Part shown: positions 21,188 through 30,171 of the stretch, piece after piece | How positions within the stretch are numbered: the stretch's first letter is position 1 | Layout of the letters: each line of letters opens with the position of its first letter | NCBI RefSeq assembly: GCF_018967845.1 | Contig: NZ_JAHLZZ010000001.1 | Location: 1-64,000, forward strand | Reading direction: 5' to 3' | Length of the DNA: 64,000 nucleotides | Origin: Hymenobacter siberiensis | Lineage (GTDB): Bacteria; Bacteroidota; Bacteroidia; Cytophagales; Hymenobacteraceae | The notes under the pieces: model-generated | What the model was told of the DNA's origin: nothing | What the model saw: only the letters and a program-made list of their open reading frames with translations | Database searches by the model: none | Translations under genes and position numbers: made by a program

Positions 21188-22921
21188 ATGATTAACTACC
21201 GCGTTTCCTATGAGAATCCCCTCACGTTTTACCTACAAATCGAGCTCACGCTGGACGTAGCCGCCGACGCTACTGCCCCGCTGGAACTGCAGCTGCCCGC
21301 GTGGCGGCCCGGCCGCTACGAACTGCAGAACTTCGCCCAGAAGATTCAGAAAGTTGAAGTTTTTGACGCCGCAACCGGCCAGCCCCTGCCCTACCGCAAG
21401 CTCACGAAGGACCGGTGGGAAGTGCCCAATGCGGCCGGCCGCAGCGTGCGGGTGCGCTACAGCTTCTACGCCCACCAAATGGACGCCGGCGGCTCCTGGC
21501 TCGATGAGACGCAGCTGTACCTGAACCCCGTGCAGGCGCTGATGTATGCCGAGGGGCGGCAGCTGGAGGAGTGTGAGCTAACGCTGGCGCTGCCCGAGGG
21601 CTGGCAGGTGGCCTGTGGGCTGAAACAGACGGCGCCAAACGTGCTTTCGGCGAAGAATTTTGACCAGCTGGCCGACTCACCGCTGATTGCCAGCCCTACG
21701 CTGGTGCATCAGGAATACGAGGCGGGCGGGCTGCCTTTTCACGTCTGGGTGCAGGGCGAGGCGGAGCTGAACTGGCCGCGCATTCTGGCCGATTTCAAGG
21801 CGTTTTCGGAGGAGCAGCTGACTATGTTCGGAGGTTTTCCGGTGGCAGATTACCACTTTATGAACCAGTTTCTGCCCTACAAGCACTACCACGGCGTGGA
21901 GCACCACAACTCCACGGTGATTACGCTGGGGCCGGCCGAGCTGATTATGAGCGAAGGGCTGTACAAAGAATTACTGGGCGTGAGCTGCCACGAGCTGTTC
22001 CATACCTGGAACATCAAGAGCATCCGGCCGGCTGAGATGCAGCCCTACGACTACAGCCGCGAGAACTACTTCCGCACCTGTTTCATTGCCGAGGGCATTA
22101 CAACCTACTACGGCGAGTACCTACTGGCGCGTAGCCACGTTCGCACCCCGGCGCAGTATTTTGAGGAGCTGAACATCGTACTGCGCAAGCACTACGACGA
22201 TGCGGGCGGCGACAACCTTTCGCTGGCCGATGCCAGCATGGACCTCTGGCTGGACGGCTACAAACCCGGCGTGCCCGACCGTAAGGTGTCGGTGTACCAC
22301 AAGGGCGCGCTGGTGGCCATGCTGCTGGACCTCACCATCCGGCAGCTTTCCAACCACGCCCATAGCCTCGATGACGTGATGCGGCGGCTGTACGAGGAGT
22401 TCGGCAAAACCGGCATTGGCTACACCGAGGATGACTATGCGCGCATTGTGAACGAAGTGGCCGGACGCGACATGCACGCCTATTTCGACAAGTTTATCTA
22501 CGGCACCGCGCCGCTGCTGGAGCCGCTGGACCGGGTGCTGCACACGGTGGGCTGCCAGCTGCTGATGGGCGAAAACGCGTCGGCTTCAGAGGGCACGTTT
22601 GGTTTCCGCACGGTGGTGAAAAACGAGCGGACGGAAGTAATGGCCATCTGGCCTGACTCGCCCGCCGCCGTCTCCCTTACCGTAGACGACGAAATAGTGG
22701 CCGTGAATGGCCGCCGCGTCGATATGAACCTGCAAAGCCTGCTCAGCACCGGCGCGCCGACCTACGAGATGAGCGTGTTTCGCCAAAATCGGCTGCTGAC
22801 GGTGACATTAGCCGCCACGCCGGGCGTCAGCTTCGGGCAGCGCTATGCAATTGATAAGCTGGAAACGGCCGACACGGCGCAGCAGCGCGGGTTTGAGCAA
22901 TGGCTGGGGTGGGCGTTCTAA
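21188..22921 (+). CDS. M61 family metallopeptidase (glycyl aminopeptidase-like) with PDZ domain
   Basis: A 577-residue protein from the ATG at 21188 ([20 protein letters not shown]). The N-terminal beta domain (to about residue 170) precedes the zinc site HELFH in '[20 protein letters not shown]', with the downstream Glu in '[11 protein letters not shown]' as third ligand. A PDZ domain occupies about residues 480-555 ('[19 protein letters not shown]'). No signal peptide is seen, so it is probably cytoplasmic. An open frame 29 codons further upstream overlaps the rpmH promoter and is unlikely to be translated. Confidence 0.9.
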   Translation: MINYRVSYENPLTFYLQIELTLDVAADATAPLELQLPAWRPGRYELQNFAQKIQKVEVFDAATGQPLPYRKLTKDRWEVPNAAGRSVRVRYSFYAHQMDAGGSWLDETQLYLNPVQALMYAEGRQLEECELTLALPEGWQVACGLKQTAPNVLSAKNFDQLADSPLIASPTLVHQEYEAGGLPFHVWVQGEAELNWPRILADFKAFSEEQLTMFGGFPVADYHFMNQFLPYKHYHGVEHHNSTVITLGPAELIMSEGLYKELLGVSCHELFHTWNIKSIRPAEMQPYDYSRENYFRTCFIAEGITTYYGEYLLARSHVRTPAQYFEELNIVLRKHYDDAGGDNLSLADASMDLWLDGYKPGVPDRKVSVYHKGALVAMLLDLTIRQLSNHAHSLDDVMRRLYEEFGKTGIGYTEDDYARIVNEVAGRDMHAYFDKFIYGTAPLLEPLDRVLHTVGCQLLMGENASASEGTFGFRTVVKNERTEVMAIWPDSPAAVSLTVDDEIVAVNGRRVDMNLQSLLSTGAPTYEMSVFRQNRLLTVTLAATPGVSFGQRYAIDKLETADTAQQRGFEQWLGWAF

Positions 22922-22972
22922 TTGGATAACATCCCCCATAAGGAATCAAAGATTCGCGTCCTTACCACAAAC

Positions 22973-23012
22973 AAAAAATGCCCCGCCGGATTCGTCCGGC
23001 GGGGCATTTTTT
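22973..23012. terminator. Bidirectional terminator
   Basis: AAAAAATGCCCCGCCGGA-TTCG-TCCGGCGGGGCATTTTTT is written here in parts: an 18-bp perfect stem with a TTCG tetraloop and A/T runs on both sides, between convergent genes. Confidence 0.92.
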
Positions 23013-23031
23013 GCTAAAGCAGCGCTAGCTA

Positions 23032-23286
23032 CTAATGGTCTTTGCTATTGTCGGCACCCTTTTTCATCGGGCCTTTGTTCACCGACATCGGCTTGTTGTT
23101 CTGGGGGTTGCTGCGGATATTGTGCACGCCCTCGCCGGCCGTGAGGCCATCGGTGGTATTGCCTTGGTGCGATACCTGGTTGTCGTTCGGGTTCTGAACC
23201 TGCGTGCTCTTACGGCCGGTTCGGGCCATGGGATCTACGGAGGTTTTTTTATTCTCGAGGTTAGCTTCTTCTTGGTGCAAGCTCAT
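23032..23286 (-). CDS. Small hydrophilic protein of unknown function
   Basis: An 84-residue protein rich in Asn, Gln, Lys and Gly and almost without hydrophobic residues ('MSLHQEEANLENKKTSVDP', 'NPNDNQVSHQGNTTDGLT'), so it is predicted to be disordered. Such sequences recall stress or desiccation-linked small proteins, but no family is recognised. It is a single-gene unit ending at a strong bidirectional terminator. Confidence 0.55.
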   Translation of the reverse strand: MSLHQEEANLENKKTSVDPMARTGRKSTQVQNPNDNQVSHQGNTTDGLTAGEGVHNIRSNPQNNKPMSVNKGPMKKGADNSKDH

Positions 23287-23386
23287 AGCGGGTGAGTTTT
23301 AGGATGAAATATAAAGGAAGGTAGTATACTTGATATACCTGATTTTCACCTAAAAGGTTGCTCCTCACGCCAGTGCCTGCGGAGTG

Positions 23387-24325
23387 CTACGCTACATTGG
23401 CTACGGCTATGGCGGGCACCACCTTCACCAGCTCGGCAAACTGGGCTTCGCGGGCTTCCAGTTCCTCGGAGGTGAGGTTGAGCAGGCGCTCGGTGCCGAA
23501 CTTCTCGACGCAGAACGAGGCCAGGGCCGAGCCGTGAATGACGGCGCGCTTCATGTTTTCAAAGCTGATGTCGTCCGTCGCGGCGAGGTGGCCGATGAAG
23601 CCGCCCGCGAAGGTGTCGCCGGCACCGGTTGGGTCGAATACGTCTTCCAGCGGCAGGGCGGGCGCGTAAAACACCTTGTTCTTGTGGAAGAGAAGGGCAC
23701 CGTGCTCGCCTTTTTTGATGATGAGGAATTTCGGCCCCATGCCCATGATTTTTTTGGCGGCCTTCACCAGCGAGTACTCGCCGGACAGCTGGCGGGCTTC
23801 CTCGTCGTTGATGCTCAGCACGTCCACCATTTCGATGGTAGCGATGAGCTCGTCGAAGGCAATGTCCATCCAGAAGTTCATCGTGTCCATCACAATCAGC
23901 TTGGGGCGGTTCACGAGGCGCTGAATGACGAGGCGCTGCACCTGCGGGGCCAGGTTGCCCAGCATCAGGTACTTGCAATCCTGGTAGGCGTCGGGGATGA
24001 TGGGGTCGAAATCGGCCAGTACGTTGAGCTCGGTTACAAGGGTTTCGCGCGAGTTCAGGTCCTTGGAGTAGATGCCCGACCAGAAGAAGGACTTCTCGCC
24101 CTGCTTCACTTGCAGGCCTTCCACGTCCACACCGTGCTCTTCGAGCAGCAGGATGTCGGACTGCGGAAAGTCGTCGCCCACCACGGCCACCAGTTTCACC
24201 GGCTTCAGCGAGTATGACGCCGAAAGGCTGATGTAGGTGGCGGCACCGCCGATGATTTTATCGGTTTTGCCGAAGGGCGTTTCCAGGGCGTCGAACGCGA
24301 CGCTGCCGATGACGAGCAGGCTCAT
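23387..24325 (-). CDS. PfkB family carbohydrate/nucleoside kinase
   Basis: A 312-residue ribokinase-fold enzyme that phosphorylates a sugar or nucleoside hydroxyl with ATP. The PfkB signatures are present: the N-terminal 'GGAATYISLSASYSL' substrate site and the C-terminal anion hole and catalytic Asp in 'DPTGAGDTFAGGF'. The substrate is not determined by these motifs; Bacteroidota versions are often annotated as sugar or adenosine kinases. It is monocistronic, downstream of tRNA-His. Confidence 0.87.
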   Translation of the reverse strand: MSLLVIGSVAFDALETPFGKTDKIIGGAATYISLSASYSLKPVKLVAVVGDDFPQSDILLLEEHGVDVEGLQVKQGEKSFFWSGIYSKDLNSRETLVTELNVLADFDPIIPDAYQDCKYLMLGNLAPQVQRLVIQRLVNRPKLIVMDTMNFWMDIAFDELIATIEMVDVLSINDEEARQLSGEYSLVKAAKKIMGMGPKFLIIKKGEHGALLFHKNKVFYAPALPLEDVFDPTGAGDTFAGGFIGHLAATDDISFENMKRAVIHGSALASFCVEKFGTERLLNLTSEELEAREAQFAELVKVVPAIAVANVA

Positions 24326-24393
24326 GCAGGTAAATTATGGTGAATAAAGAATCGAAATTAAAGCCGTATTAAAACGGATTCAGTGCAAGCAAC

Positions 24394-24426
24394 AAAAAAG
24401 TCCCCGGATAATTCCGGGGACTTTTT
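24394..24426. terminator. Terminator downstream of tRNA-His
   Basis: A perfect stem (AAAAAAGTCCCCGG / CCGGGGACTTTTT) with a 5-nt loop and A/T runs on both sides lies just after the tRNA 3' end on the minus strand. Confidence 0.88.
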
Positions 24427-24432
24427 CTGGTG

Positions 24433-24507
<75 letters not shown>

Positions 24508-24570
24508 ATGTTTGTTTTGGTGGTGCAAAGATAGAAAAAGAAGTGGGAAAAGGCAAAATAAATTCGGGTT

Positions 24571-24643
24571 GTGCGGTAAGCTTTAGCTTGCCGTGGTGGG
24601 GAAAGCACGCATTATCAGTACGGCAAGCTAAAGCTTACCGCAC
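24571..24643. repeat. REP-like inverted repeat, family A copy 1
   Basis: Arms GTGCGGTAAGCTTTAGCTTG and its complement, 24 bp in total each, separated by 25 bp. Each arm contains an inner palindrome (AAGCTTTAGCTT). Nearly the same pair of arms occurs at 29700-29794 with a different spacer. Confidence 0.85.
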
Positions 24644-24664
24644 AAAAACCCCGACCTTTGCGGA

Positions 24665-26074
24665 ATGGAACCCAACACTGCCCCATCGTTCAACGATTTC
24701 AAGCTCAACAAACAACTGCTTTCGGCCGTGGCTGCCGCTGGCTTTACCGACCCCACGCCCGTGCAGCAGCAAACCATCCCGCTGCTGCTGGCCGGGCACG
24801 ACGTATTAGGCATTGCCCAAACCGGCACCGGCAAGACGGCTGCCTTCGGCCTGCCCCTCCTCATGAAGGTGAAATATGCCCAGGGCAACAACCCACGGGC
24901 CCTGGTGCTGGCTCCCACGCGCGAGCTGGCCATGCAGATTGAGAAGCATTTGAAGGCACTGGCGGTGAATACCGACCTGCGCATTTTCGCCATTTACGGC
25001 GGCCTGGGCCCAAAAACCCAGATTGAAACCATTTCCGAAGGCCTTGATATTCTGGTGGCCACGCCGGGCCGGCTGCTCGAAATTTACCTGAAAGGTGCCG
25101 TGCGGCTCACCGACCTGAAGACGCTGGTGATGGACGAGGCCGACAAGATGATGGACATGGGCTTTATGCCCCAGATTCGGCGCATTCTGGAAATTATCCC
25201 GCGCAAGCGTCAGAATGCGCTGTTTTCGGCCACCATGCCGGAGCGCGTGACCACGCTGAGCGAGGAATTTCTAGAGTTTCCGGTGCGCGTAGAAGTGACC
25301 CCGCCGGCCAAAACGGCCTCTACCGTGTCGCAGGTGATGTACGGAGCGCCCAACCTGCTCACCAAAATCAACCTGCTGCACTTCCTGCTGCACCGCGACA
25401 TCGATACGATGACGCGGGTGCTGCTCTTCTGCCGCACTAAGCAGCACGCCGACCAGGTGGCCCACTTCCTGGAGCGCAAGGCCCCGGCCGGCGAGGTGCG
25501 CGTGATTCACGGCAACAAGGGCCAGAACGCGCGGATGAACAGCATGGACTCCTTCAAGGCCGGGGAGGTGCGCTACATGGTGGCCACGGACGTAGCCGCC
25601 CGCGGCATCGACGTGCCGCAGGTGACGCACGTTATCAACTTCGACGTGCCGATTGTGCACGACGACTACGTGCACCGCATTGGCCGCACGGGCCGGGCGC
25701 TGCACACGGGCGCGGCCATCACCTTCGCCAACGAGGCGGAAATGGTGCACGTGGCCGAGATTGAGCTGCTCATCAACCAGAAGATTGAGCTACTGCCGCT
25801 GCCCGAGGAAGTGGTGGTGGAAGAAACGCCCTTCGAGGAGCAGCAGAAGATGGGCCGCGAGCTCGATGAGCGCCGCAAGAAGCTGGACCCCACCTTCAAA
25901 GGTGCTTTCCACGAGAAGAAGGAGTGGATTAAGCCCGGCGTGACGATTGACAAGCGCACCGGCAAGCCCTTCGCCGAAGGCCAGAAAAAGAGCACCAAGG
26001 GCTCGAAGGCTTTTGTGGGCAAGAAAGGCGGTTCGAACCCCGGCGTGAAGGCGCTGAAGCGGCGGGGACGGTAA
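24665..26074 (+). CDS. DEAD-box RNA helicase (RhlE-like)
   Basis: A 469-residue ATP-dependent RNA helicase. Motifs in order: Q motif near 33-38, Walker A AQTGTGKT (51-58), Ia PTRELA, DEAD (157-160), SAT (188-190), then RecA2 with 'RGIDVPQVTHVINFD' and HRIGRTGR. The basic tail after residue 390 ('KKLDPTFKGAFHEKKEW', 'KKSTKGSKAFVGKKGG') is usual for RhlE-type enzymes that act on structured RNA and cold-related ribosome or mRNA metabolism. A near-consensus -7 box (GACCTTTG, 24653-24660) ends only 4 bp before the ATG, so the message may have a very short leader. Confidence 0.92.
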   Translation: MEPNTAPSFNDFKLNKQLLSAVAAAGFTDPTPVQQQTIPLLLAGHDVLGIAQTGTGKTAAFGLPLLMKVKYAQGNNPRALVLAPTRELAMQIEKHLKALAVNTDLRIFAIYGGLGPKTQIETISEGLDILVATPGRLLEIYLKGAVRLTDLKTLVMDEADKMMDMGFMPQIRRILEIIPRKRQNALFSATMPERVTTLSEEFLEFPVRVEVTPPAKTASTVSQVMYGAPNLLTKINLLHFLLHRDIDTMTRVLLFCRTKQHADQVAHFLERKAPAGEVRVIHGNKGQNARMNSMDSFKAGEVRYMVATDVAARGIDVPQVTHVINFDVPIVHDDYVHRIGRTGRALHTGAAITFANEAEMVHVAEIELLINQKIELLPLPEEVVVEETPFEEQQKMGRELDERRKKLDPTFKGAFHEKKEWIKPGVTIDKRTGKPFAEGQKKSTKGSKAFVGKKGGSNPGVKALKRRGR

Positions 26075-26143
26075 ATTGAGTTAAGGGTTAGGGGTTAAGA
26101 GTTGCAGTTCTGTCAACTCTTAACCCCTAACCCTTAACTCAAT
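26075..26143. terminator. Long perfect hairpin between convergent genes
   Basis: Two 30-nt perfectly complementary arms (ATTGAGTTAAGGGTTAGGGG and on) with a 9-nt loop fill the whole space between the helicase stop (26072-26074) and the stop of the opposite gene (26143-26145). It probably stops transcription from both sides, although it has no long T-run. Confidence 0.7.
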
Positions 26144-26595
26144 CAATGTCCGTGGTGGATGAGATGGCCGAAGCGGATGCTGGCGAAGGTGAGCGCCGCG
26201 CCCCAAAACAATGCGCTCAGAAACATGTGCAGCAGGATGCGCTGGCGGGGCACGCCCAGCAGCGTGGCGATGACCGTACCCCCGATGGGCGAGAGCAGAA
26301 TGGGCGTGAGAAAGGCGATGCCACCCATCCCGAACTTGCGGAATACCTTGATGATGTTGCGCGAGCGTTTGGTGAAAATAGGCTCACGGCGCAGGCGGCG
26401 CTGCATCTGGCGGTGCCGCATCCAGACTCCGCCCACGCCCGAGAAGATGAACACGCTGGTCATCATTCCTGCCACGGTGAGGCCCAGCGTGGGCCAGAAA
26501 TGCAGGCCCATGGAAGTGCCGGCCAGCGGGCCGCCCAAAAACTTGACCGTGCTCAACAGGAACACAGACGCGTATTTAATGGCGGGATGGAGCAC
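26143..26595 (-). CDS. Small membrane protein of unknown function
   Basis: I choose a GTG start at 26595, which gives a 150-residue protein (LHPAIKYASVFLLSTVKFLGG after the start). Reasons: a consensus -7 box lies at 26657-26664, inside any longer frame, and the extra upstream part would translate repeat DNA. Three to four hydrophobic segments are visible, with a basic loop 'MRHRQMQRRLRREPIFTKRS' between them and a glycine/proline-rich 'GIAFLTPILLSPIGGTVIATLLG'. It resembles small inner-membrane proteins of the DedA/small-multidrug size class but no family is recognised. Confidence 0.6.
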   Translation of the reverse strand: MLHPAIKYASVFLLSTVKFLGGPLAGTSMGLHFWPTLGLTVAGMMTSVFIFSGVGGVWMRHRQMQRRLRREPIFTKRSRNIIKVFRKFGMGGIAFLTPILLSPIGGTVIATLLGVPRQRILLHMFLSALFWGAALTFASIRFGHLIHHGH

Positions 26596-26656
26596 GACGA
26601 AACGAAAGGGCAGGCAACGGGTGAGAGGGAAACGGCAACGCGGGGTGGGCGCGTGG

Positions 26657-26664
26657 CAAAGATA
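26657..26664 (-). promoter_or_regulatory. -7 element for the small membrane protein gene
   Basis: The minus strand reads TATCTTTG, an exact TAnnTTTG match. No TTG is found at the usual -33 distance. Transcription from here would start near 26650, about 55 nt before the GTG start, and so decides against a longer N-terminus. Confidence 0.5.
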
Positions 26665-26696
26665 CCCCGTTTGGCGGGGCAGGGTTCCATGGGGGT

Positions 26697-26760
26697 GGTG
26701 CGAAGGCGGTGCTTTGGGGGGTTGGCATGCCGTGGACTGCGAAGCACCGCTTCGCACTAC
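26697..26760. repeat. REP-like repeat, family B copy 1 (degenerate)
   Basis: The right arm GCGAAGCACCGCTTCGCACT is almost identical to the arms of the repeat at 47269-47353, and a degenerate left arm (GGTGCGAAGGCGGTGCTTTG) precedes it. It sits between upp and the small membrane protein gene. Confidence 0.7.
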
Positions 26761-26761
26761 A

Positions 26762-27472
26762 TCACAGCTTGCTGCCGTAGGAGAGGTCGCCGGCGTCGCC
26801 CAGGCCGGGAATGATGTAGGCTTGCTCGTTCAGCTTTTCATCGATGGCCGCTACCCAGAGGGTGGCTTCGGGGATTTCGCGGGCCACGTAGGCCAGGCCT
26901 TCGGGCGAGGCGATGACGGCGGCGATGTGCACCTGACGCGGCATGCCGAAACGCAACATGGCGCGGTAGGTTTGCACCAGGCTTTTGCCGGTGGCCAGCA
27001 TGGGGTCGGCGAGGATGAGCACGCGCTCATCGAGGCTGGGGGCCGACAGGTAGTCGACCTGCACCTGCACCTGGGCGGTGCCTTCGATGCGGTAGGCAGC
27101 CACGAAAGCACTGGGCGACTGATCGAAATAGTTCAGGAAACCTTGATGAAAGGGTAACCCGGCGCGCAGCACGGTGGCCAGAATGGGAAAATCGTGGAGC
27201 AGCTTGCCGGTGGTTTCGGCCAGCGGCGTCTGAATAGTTTTATCGGTGTAGCTGAGGTGGGCGCTAATGCGATAGGCGATAATTTCGCCCAGGCGCTGGA
27301 GGTTGCGGCGGAAGCGGAGGCTGTCCTTCTGCACATCTTTATCGCGCAGCTCGGCCAGGAAATGATTAGCAATGCTGGGCTCGGCACACACGACGTGGAT
27401 GTTGGCCATGGCCTCGGGGGCATCGGCGGCGGCGGGGGCCGAAGCGGCGGGGGAAGAGAGCGGCGTGGCCAT
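26762..27472 (-). CDS. upp: Uracil phosphoribosyltransferase
   Basis: Makes UMP from uracil and PRPP in pyrimidine salvage. The PRPP loop is visible in 'VLILADPMLATGKSL' and the uracil-binding C-terminus in 'IPGLGDAGDLSYGSKL'. The conserved family core begins at MANIHVV (27409); the ATG at 27472 adds an Ala/Pro-rich stretch of 21 residues (ATPLSSPAASAPAAADAPEA). Either start is possible, and a still longer frame up to 27535 is unlikely. Along with tdk and pyrD this is a third pyrimidine gene in the window, but they are not clustered. Confidence 0.92.
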   Translation of the reverse strand: MATPLSSPAASAPAAADAPEAMANIHVVCAEPSIANHFLAELRDKDVQKDSLRFRRNLQRLGEIIAYRISAHLSYTDKTIQTPLAETTGKLLHDFPILATVLRAGLPFHQGFLNYFDQSPSAFVAAYRIEGTAQVQVQVDYLSAPSLDERVLILADPMLATGKSLVQTYRAMLRFGMPRQVHIAAVIASPEGLAYVAREIPEATLWVAAIDEKLNEQAYIIPGLGDAGDLSYGSKL

Positions 27473-27740
27473 ACAAACAGGATTTTGGTGAAGGATGCCA
27501 AGCAAACAGCCCGGCCGGCACCCCGAAGTTGGCACAAAAACGGGCAGTAGGCAAGAATGCGGGCCGGAATTCGTCCGCGCCTGCGTGGTTCTGCGGCAGA
27601 TTTAGGTTGGAGCCGATGCGGGACAGCGACAGCCCTCCTACACCCGCCAACGGCTTGCTGCGTAGGTTTGTTAAAAAATGATGATGCCGGGCTTTTAACA
27701 GGGAAGCAGGGCGTCGGTTTTATTCGGATTATCTGTTTCT

Positions 27741-29696
27741 ATGTATAAATCTCTGCTACTAACGGCTGTTACGGCGCTGCTGGCCAGCGCGGCAGCGGCC
27801 CAAACGCCGGCAACTGCCCCGTCTGGCACCTCGGCCCTTGCCACTGCTACCGAAAAATCGCCCTGGGTAATTTTCGACCAGCCGTTGCCGGATAAGCCGG
27901 TGATGGAACCGAAGCCCAGCAAAACCACTCAGGGAGCCAACTACGTGCCGCTCGATGCCGACATTTACCGGCTGATTGACCGCTACGCCATTAAATTCGG
28001 GGCCGATTCGCTGAGCGACCCGCATACCAGTGTGCGGCCTTATACCCGCGTTGCAGTGGCCCACTTGGGCGAACGGATGCTTTCGCCGGATAGTACCGCG
28101 ACCGCCGTGGGCAGCCTGTCGCGTTCCGACCGCTTCAACGCCCAATACCTGTTGAAAGATAACTGGGCCAACAGCGCCCGGGGGGCGTCCATTAACCAGA
28201 GCGCCAAACCAATACTCACGTATTTCTACCGCGACCAAACGGACCTGTACAACGTTGTAACCCCCGATTTTACGCTGCGCGTGAATCCGGTACTCTTGCT
28301 TTCGGCCGGCAAGGACAACCAAAACTCCGACGGCTTGCGCTACGTGAACACGCGGGGCGTACAGTTGGAGGGCACCATTGACCAGCGGCTGGGTTTCTAC
28401 ACCTTTCTGGCAGACAACCAGCAAGCTGTGCCGCAGTACGTGCAAAACCGAATCCAGCGCGACCAGATTGTGCCGCACGAGGGCTACTGGAAATATTTCA
28501 AAACCCAGGGTGGCAGCCAATACGACTTCTTCACGGCTCGCGGCGGCATCACGTACGCGGCCAGCAAGCACATCAACATTCAGCTGGCGCACGACCGCAA
28601 CTTCATCGGCAACGGCTATCGCTCGCTGATTCTGTCGGATTACAGCTCGCCGTATTTCTTCCTGAAAGTGAATACGCGGGTCTGGAAATTCAACTACCAA
28701 AACATATTTGCTGAACTGACGGCGCATAAGGAAAATGCTGACCAGGTGTACTCTAAGAAATACCTGGCGTTCCACCACCTGAGCTTCGACGTAACGCCCA
28801 ACTTCAATATCGGCGTGTTTGAGAGCACCGTACTGGGTGGTCGCAATGCCCAGCTAGACAGTCTGGGGCGCTATATCCCGGGCAGCCGGCGCACGGGCTT
28901 CGAGCTGCAGTACCTGAACCCAATTATCTTCTACCGGGCCATCGAGCAGCAGGTAGGCTCGGCCGATAATGCGCTGCTGGGCCTCGATTTTAAGTGGAAT
29001 ATTCTGCACACGGCCCAGCTTTATGGGCAGGTAGTGCTGGACGAATTTAAGATTAGCGAAATCCGCTCCGGCAACGGCTGGTGGTCGAACAAGCAGGCCT
29101 TGCAGTTGGGCGCCAAGTATATCGACGTAGCGGGTATTCGCAACCTCGACTTGCAAATGGAGCTGAACTACATTCGGCCCTACACCTATCAGCACGAAAG
29201 CTATTACACTGCCTACACGAACTACGACCAGCCCCTCGCCCACCCCATGGGTGCCAACCTGACCGAGGTGCTGGGCGTGCTCAGCTACCAGCCCCTGCCC
29301 CGCCTAAACCTAGTAGCTAAGGCCATTTACACCGAGCAAGGCCTGGATTACGGCTACAGCGCCGGTGGCAATGTCATCACGACTGGCCCACTCAGCACTG
29401 CTGTTCCCGGCAGTCCCATCACCACGGGCACCATTGCCAACTACGGCGGCAATCCGCTCCTCCCATACGGCTTCCACCCGATGGACTACGGCAACCGCAC
29501 CGGCCAGGGCAACAAGAGCCGCCTGCTCCACACCGATTTCACAGCCACCTACCAGCCGCGCCTGAACCTGTTTCTGGATGCCAAGCTCATTGCCCGGCAC
29601 CAGACCTACTCCCTCACCCCGGCGCTCAATGGCAACGAGGTGTACGCCTCGCTGGCCGTGCGCTGGAACATCGCCCAGCGCCTGCACGAGTTTTAA
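27741..29696 (+). CDS. Outer-membrane beta-barrel protein, Wzi/RemB-like
   Basis: A 651-residue protein with a signal peptide (MYKSLLLTAVTALLASAAAA-Q). After a short linker it is a run of alternating beta strands with many aromatic girdle residues ('IIFYRAIEQQVGSADNALLGLDFKW', 'LYGQVVLDEF') and ends in F, as outer-membrane barrels do. The plan matches the capsule-assembly Wzi family, which in gliding Bacteroidota includes RemB. Function in gliding or exopolysaccharide retention is inferred from the family only. Confidence 0.68.
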   Translation: MYKSLLLTAVTALLASAAAAQTPATAPSGTSALATATEKSPWVIFDQPLPDKPVMEPKPSKTTQGANYVPLDADIYRLIDRYAIKFGADSLSDPHTSVRPYTRVAVAHLGERMLSPDSTATAVGSLSRSDRFNAQYLLKDNWANSARGASINQSAKPILTYFYRDQTDLYNVVTPDFTLRVNPVLLLSAGKDNQNSDGLRYVNTRGVQLEGTIDQRLGFYTFLADNQQAVPQYVQNRIQRDQIVPHEGYWKYFKTQGGSQYDFFTARGGITYAASKHINIQLAHDRNFIGNGYRSLILSDYSSPYFFLKVNTRVWKFNYQNIFAELTAHKENADQVYSKKYLAFHHLSFDVTPNFNIGVFESTVLGGRNAQLDSLGRYIPGSRRTGFELQYLNPIIFYRAIEQQVGSADNALLGLDFKWNILHTAQLYGQVVLDEFKISEIRSGNGWWSNKQALQLGAKYIDVAGIRNLDLQMELNYIRPYTYQHESYYTAYTNYDQPLAHPMGANLTEVLGVLSYQPLPRLNLVAKAIYTEQGLDYGYSAGGNVITTGPLSTAVPGSPITTGTIANYGGNPLLPYGFHPMDYGNRTGQGNKSRLLHTDFTATYQPRLNLFLDAKLIARHQTYSLTPALNGNEVYASLAVRWNIAQRLHEF

Positions 29697-29699
29697 GAT

Positions 29700-29794
29700 G
29701 TGCGGCAAGCTTTAGCTTGCCGTTTTGTATTACTCCCGATAACTCCTTAATGGAGAACCCCATATTCTACACGGCAAGCTAAAGCTTACCGCAC
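29700..29794. repeat. REP-like inverted repeat, family A copy 2
   Basis: Arms GTGCGGCAAGCTTTAGCTTG... and complement (24 bp each, one mismatch between the arms) are separated by 47 bp. The arms match copy 1 at 24571-24643 almost perfectly while spacer and flanks are unrelated. Confidence 0.85.
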
Positions 29795-29799
29795 ATTGC

Positions 29800-30150
29800 A
29801 TGCCCGCCACCACCCTTCTATACCGCCCCGTTAACCAACAGGAGCTGGATTTGATTGCCGCCAGCAACTGGCGCAGCTTCCCGCCGCGCCTGCCCGAACA
29901 GCCCATTTTTTACCCGGTGCTGAACGAGGAGTACGCGGTGCAGATAAGTCGTGATTGGAACGTGCCATATTATGGTGTGGGCTACGTGGTGCGGTTTGCG
30001 GTTGACAATGAATATCTCGCGCAATTTGCCGTGCAAAATGTGGGCGACCCAATGCACAATGAGCTTTGGGTGCCCGCCGAACAGCTGGCTGAATTCAACC
30101 AGCATATTGATGGGCTGATTGAAGTAATTGCCGAGTTCCGGCGTTCTTAA
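29800..30150 (+). CDS. Small protein of the family labelled ADP-ribosylation/crystallin J1
   Basis: A 116-residue cytoplasmic protein. The stretch 'YRPVNQQELDLIAASNWRSFPPRLPEQPIFYPVLNEEYA' in parts, and 'ELWVPAEQLAEFNQHI', are typical of a widespread small family often annotated with this (historical) name. No enzymatic residues are certain and function is unknown. It starts 6 bp after the family A repeat and 21 bp upstream of the ABC exporter gene, so the two may be co-transcribed. Confidence 0.7.
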   Translation: MPATTLLYRPVNQQELDLIAASNWRSFPPRLPEQPIFYPVLNEEYAVQISRDWNVPYYGVGYVVRFAVDNEYLAQFAVQNVGDPMHNELWVPAEQLAEFNQHIDGLIEVIAEFRRS

Positions 30151-30171
30151 ATCCGCTCGCCACCCTTGCTT

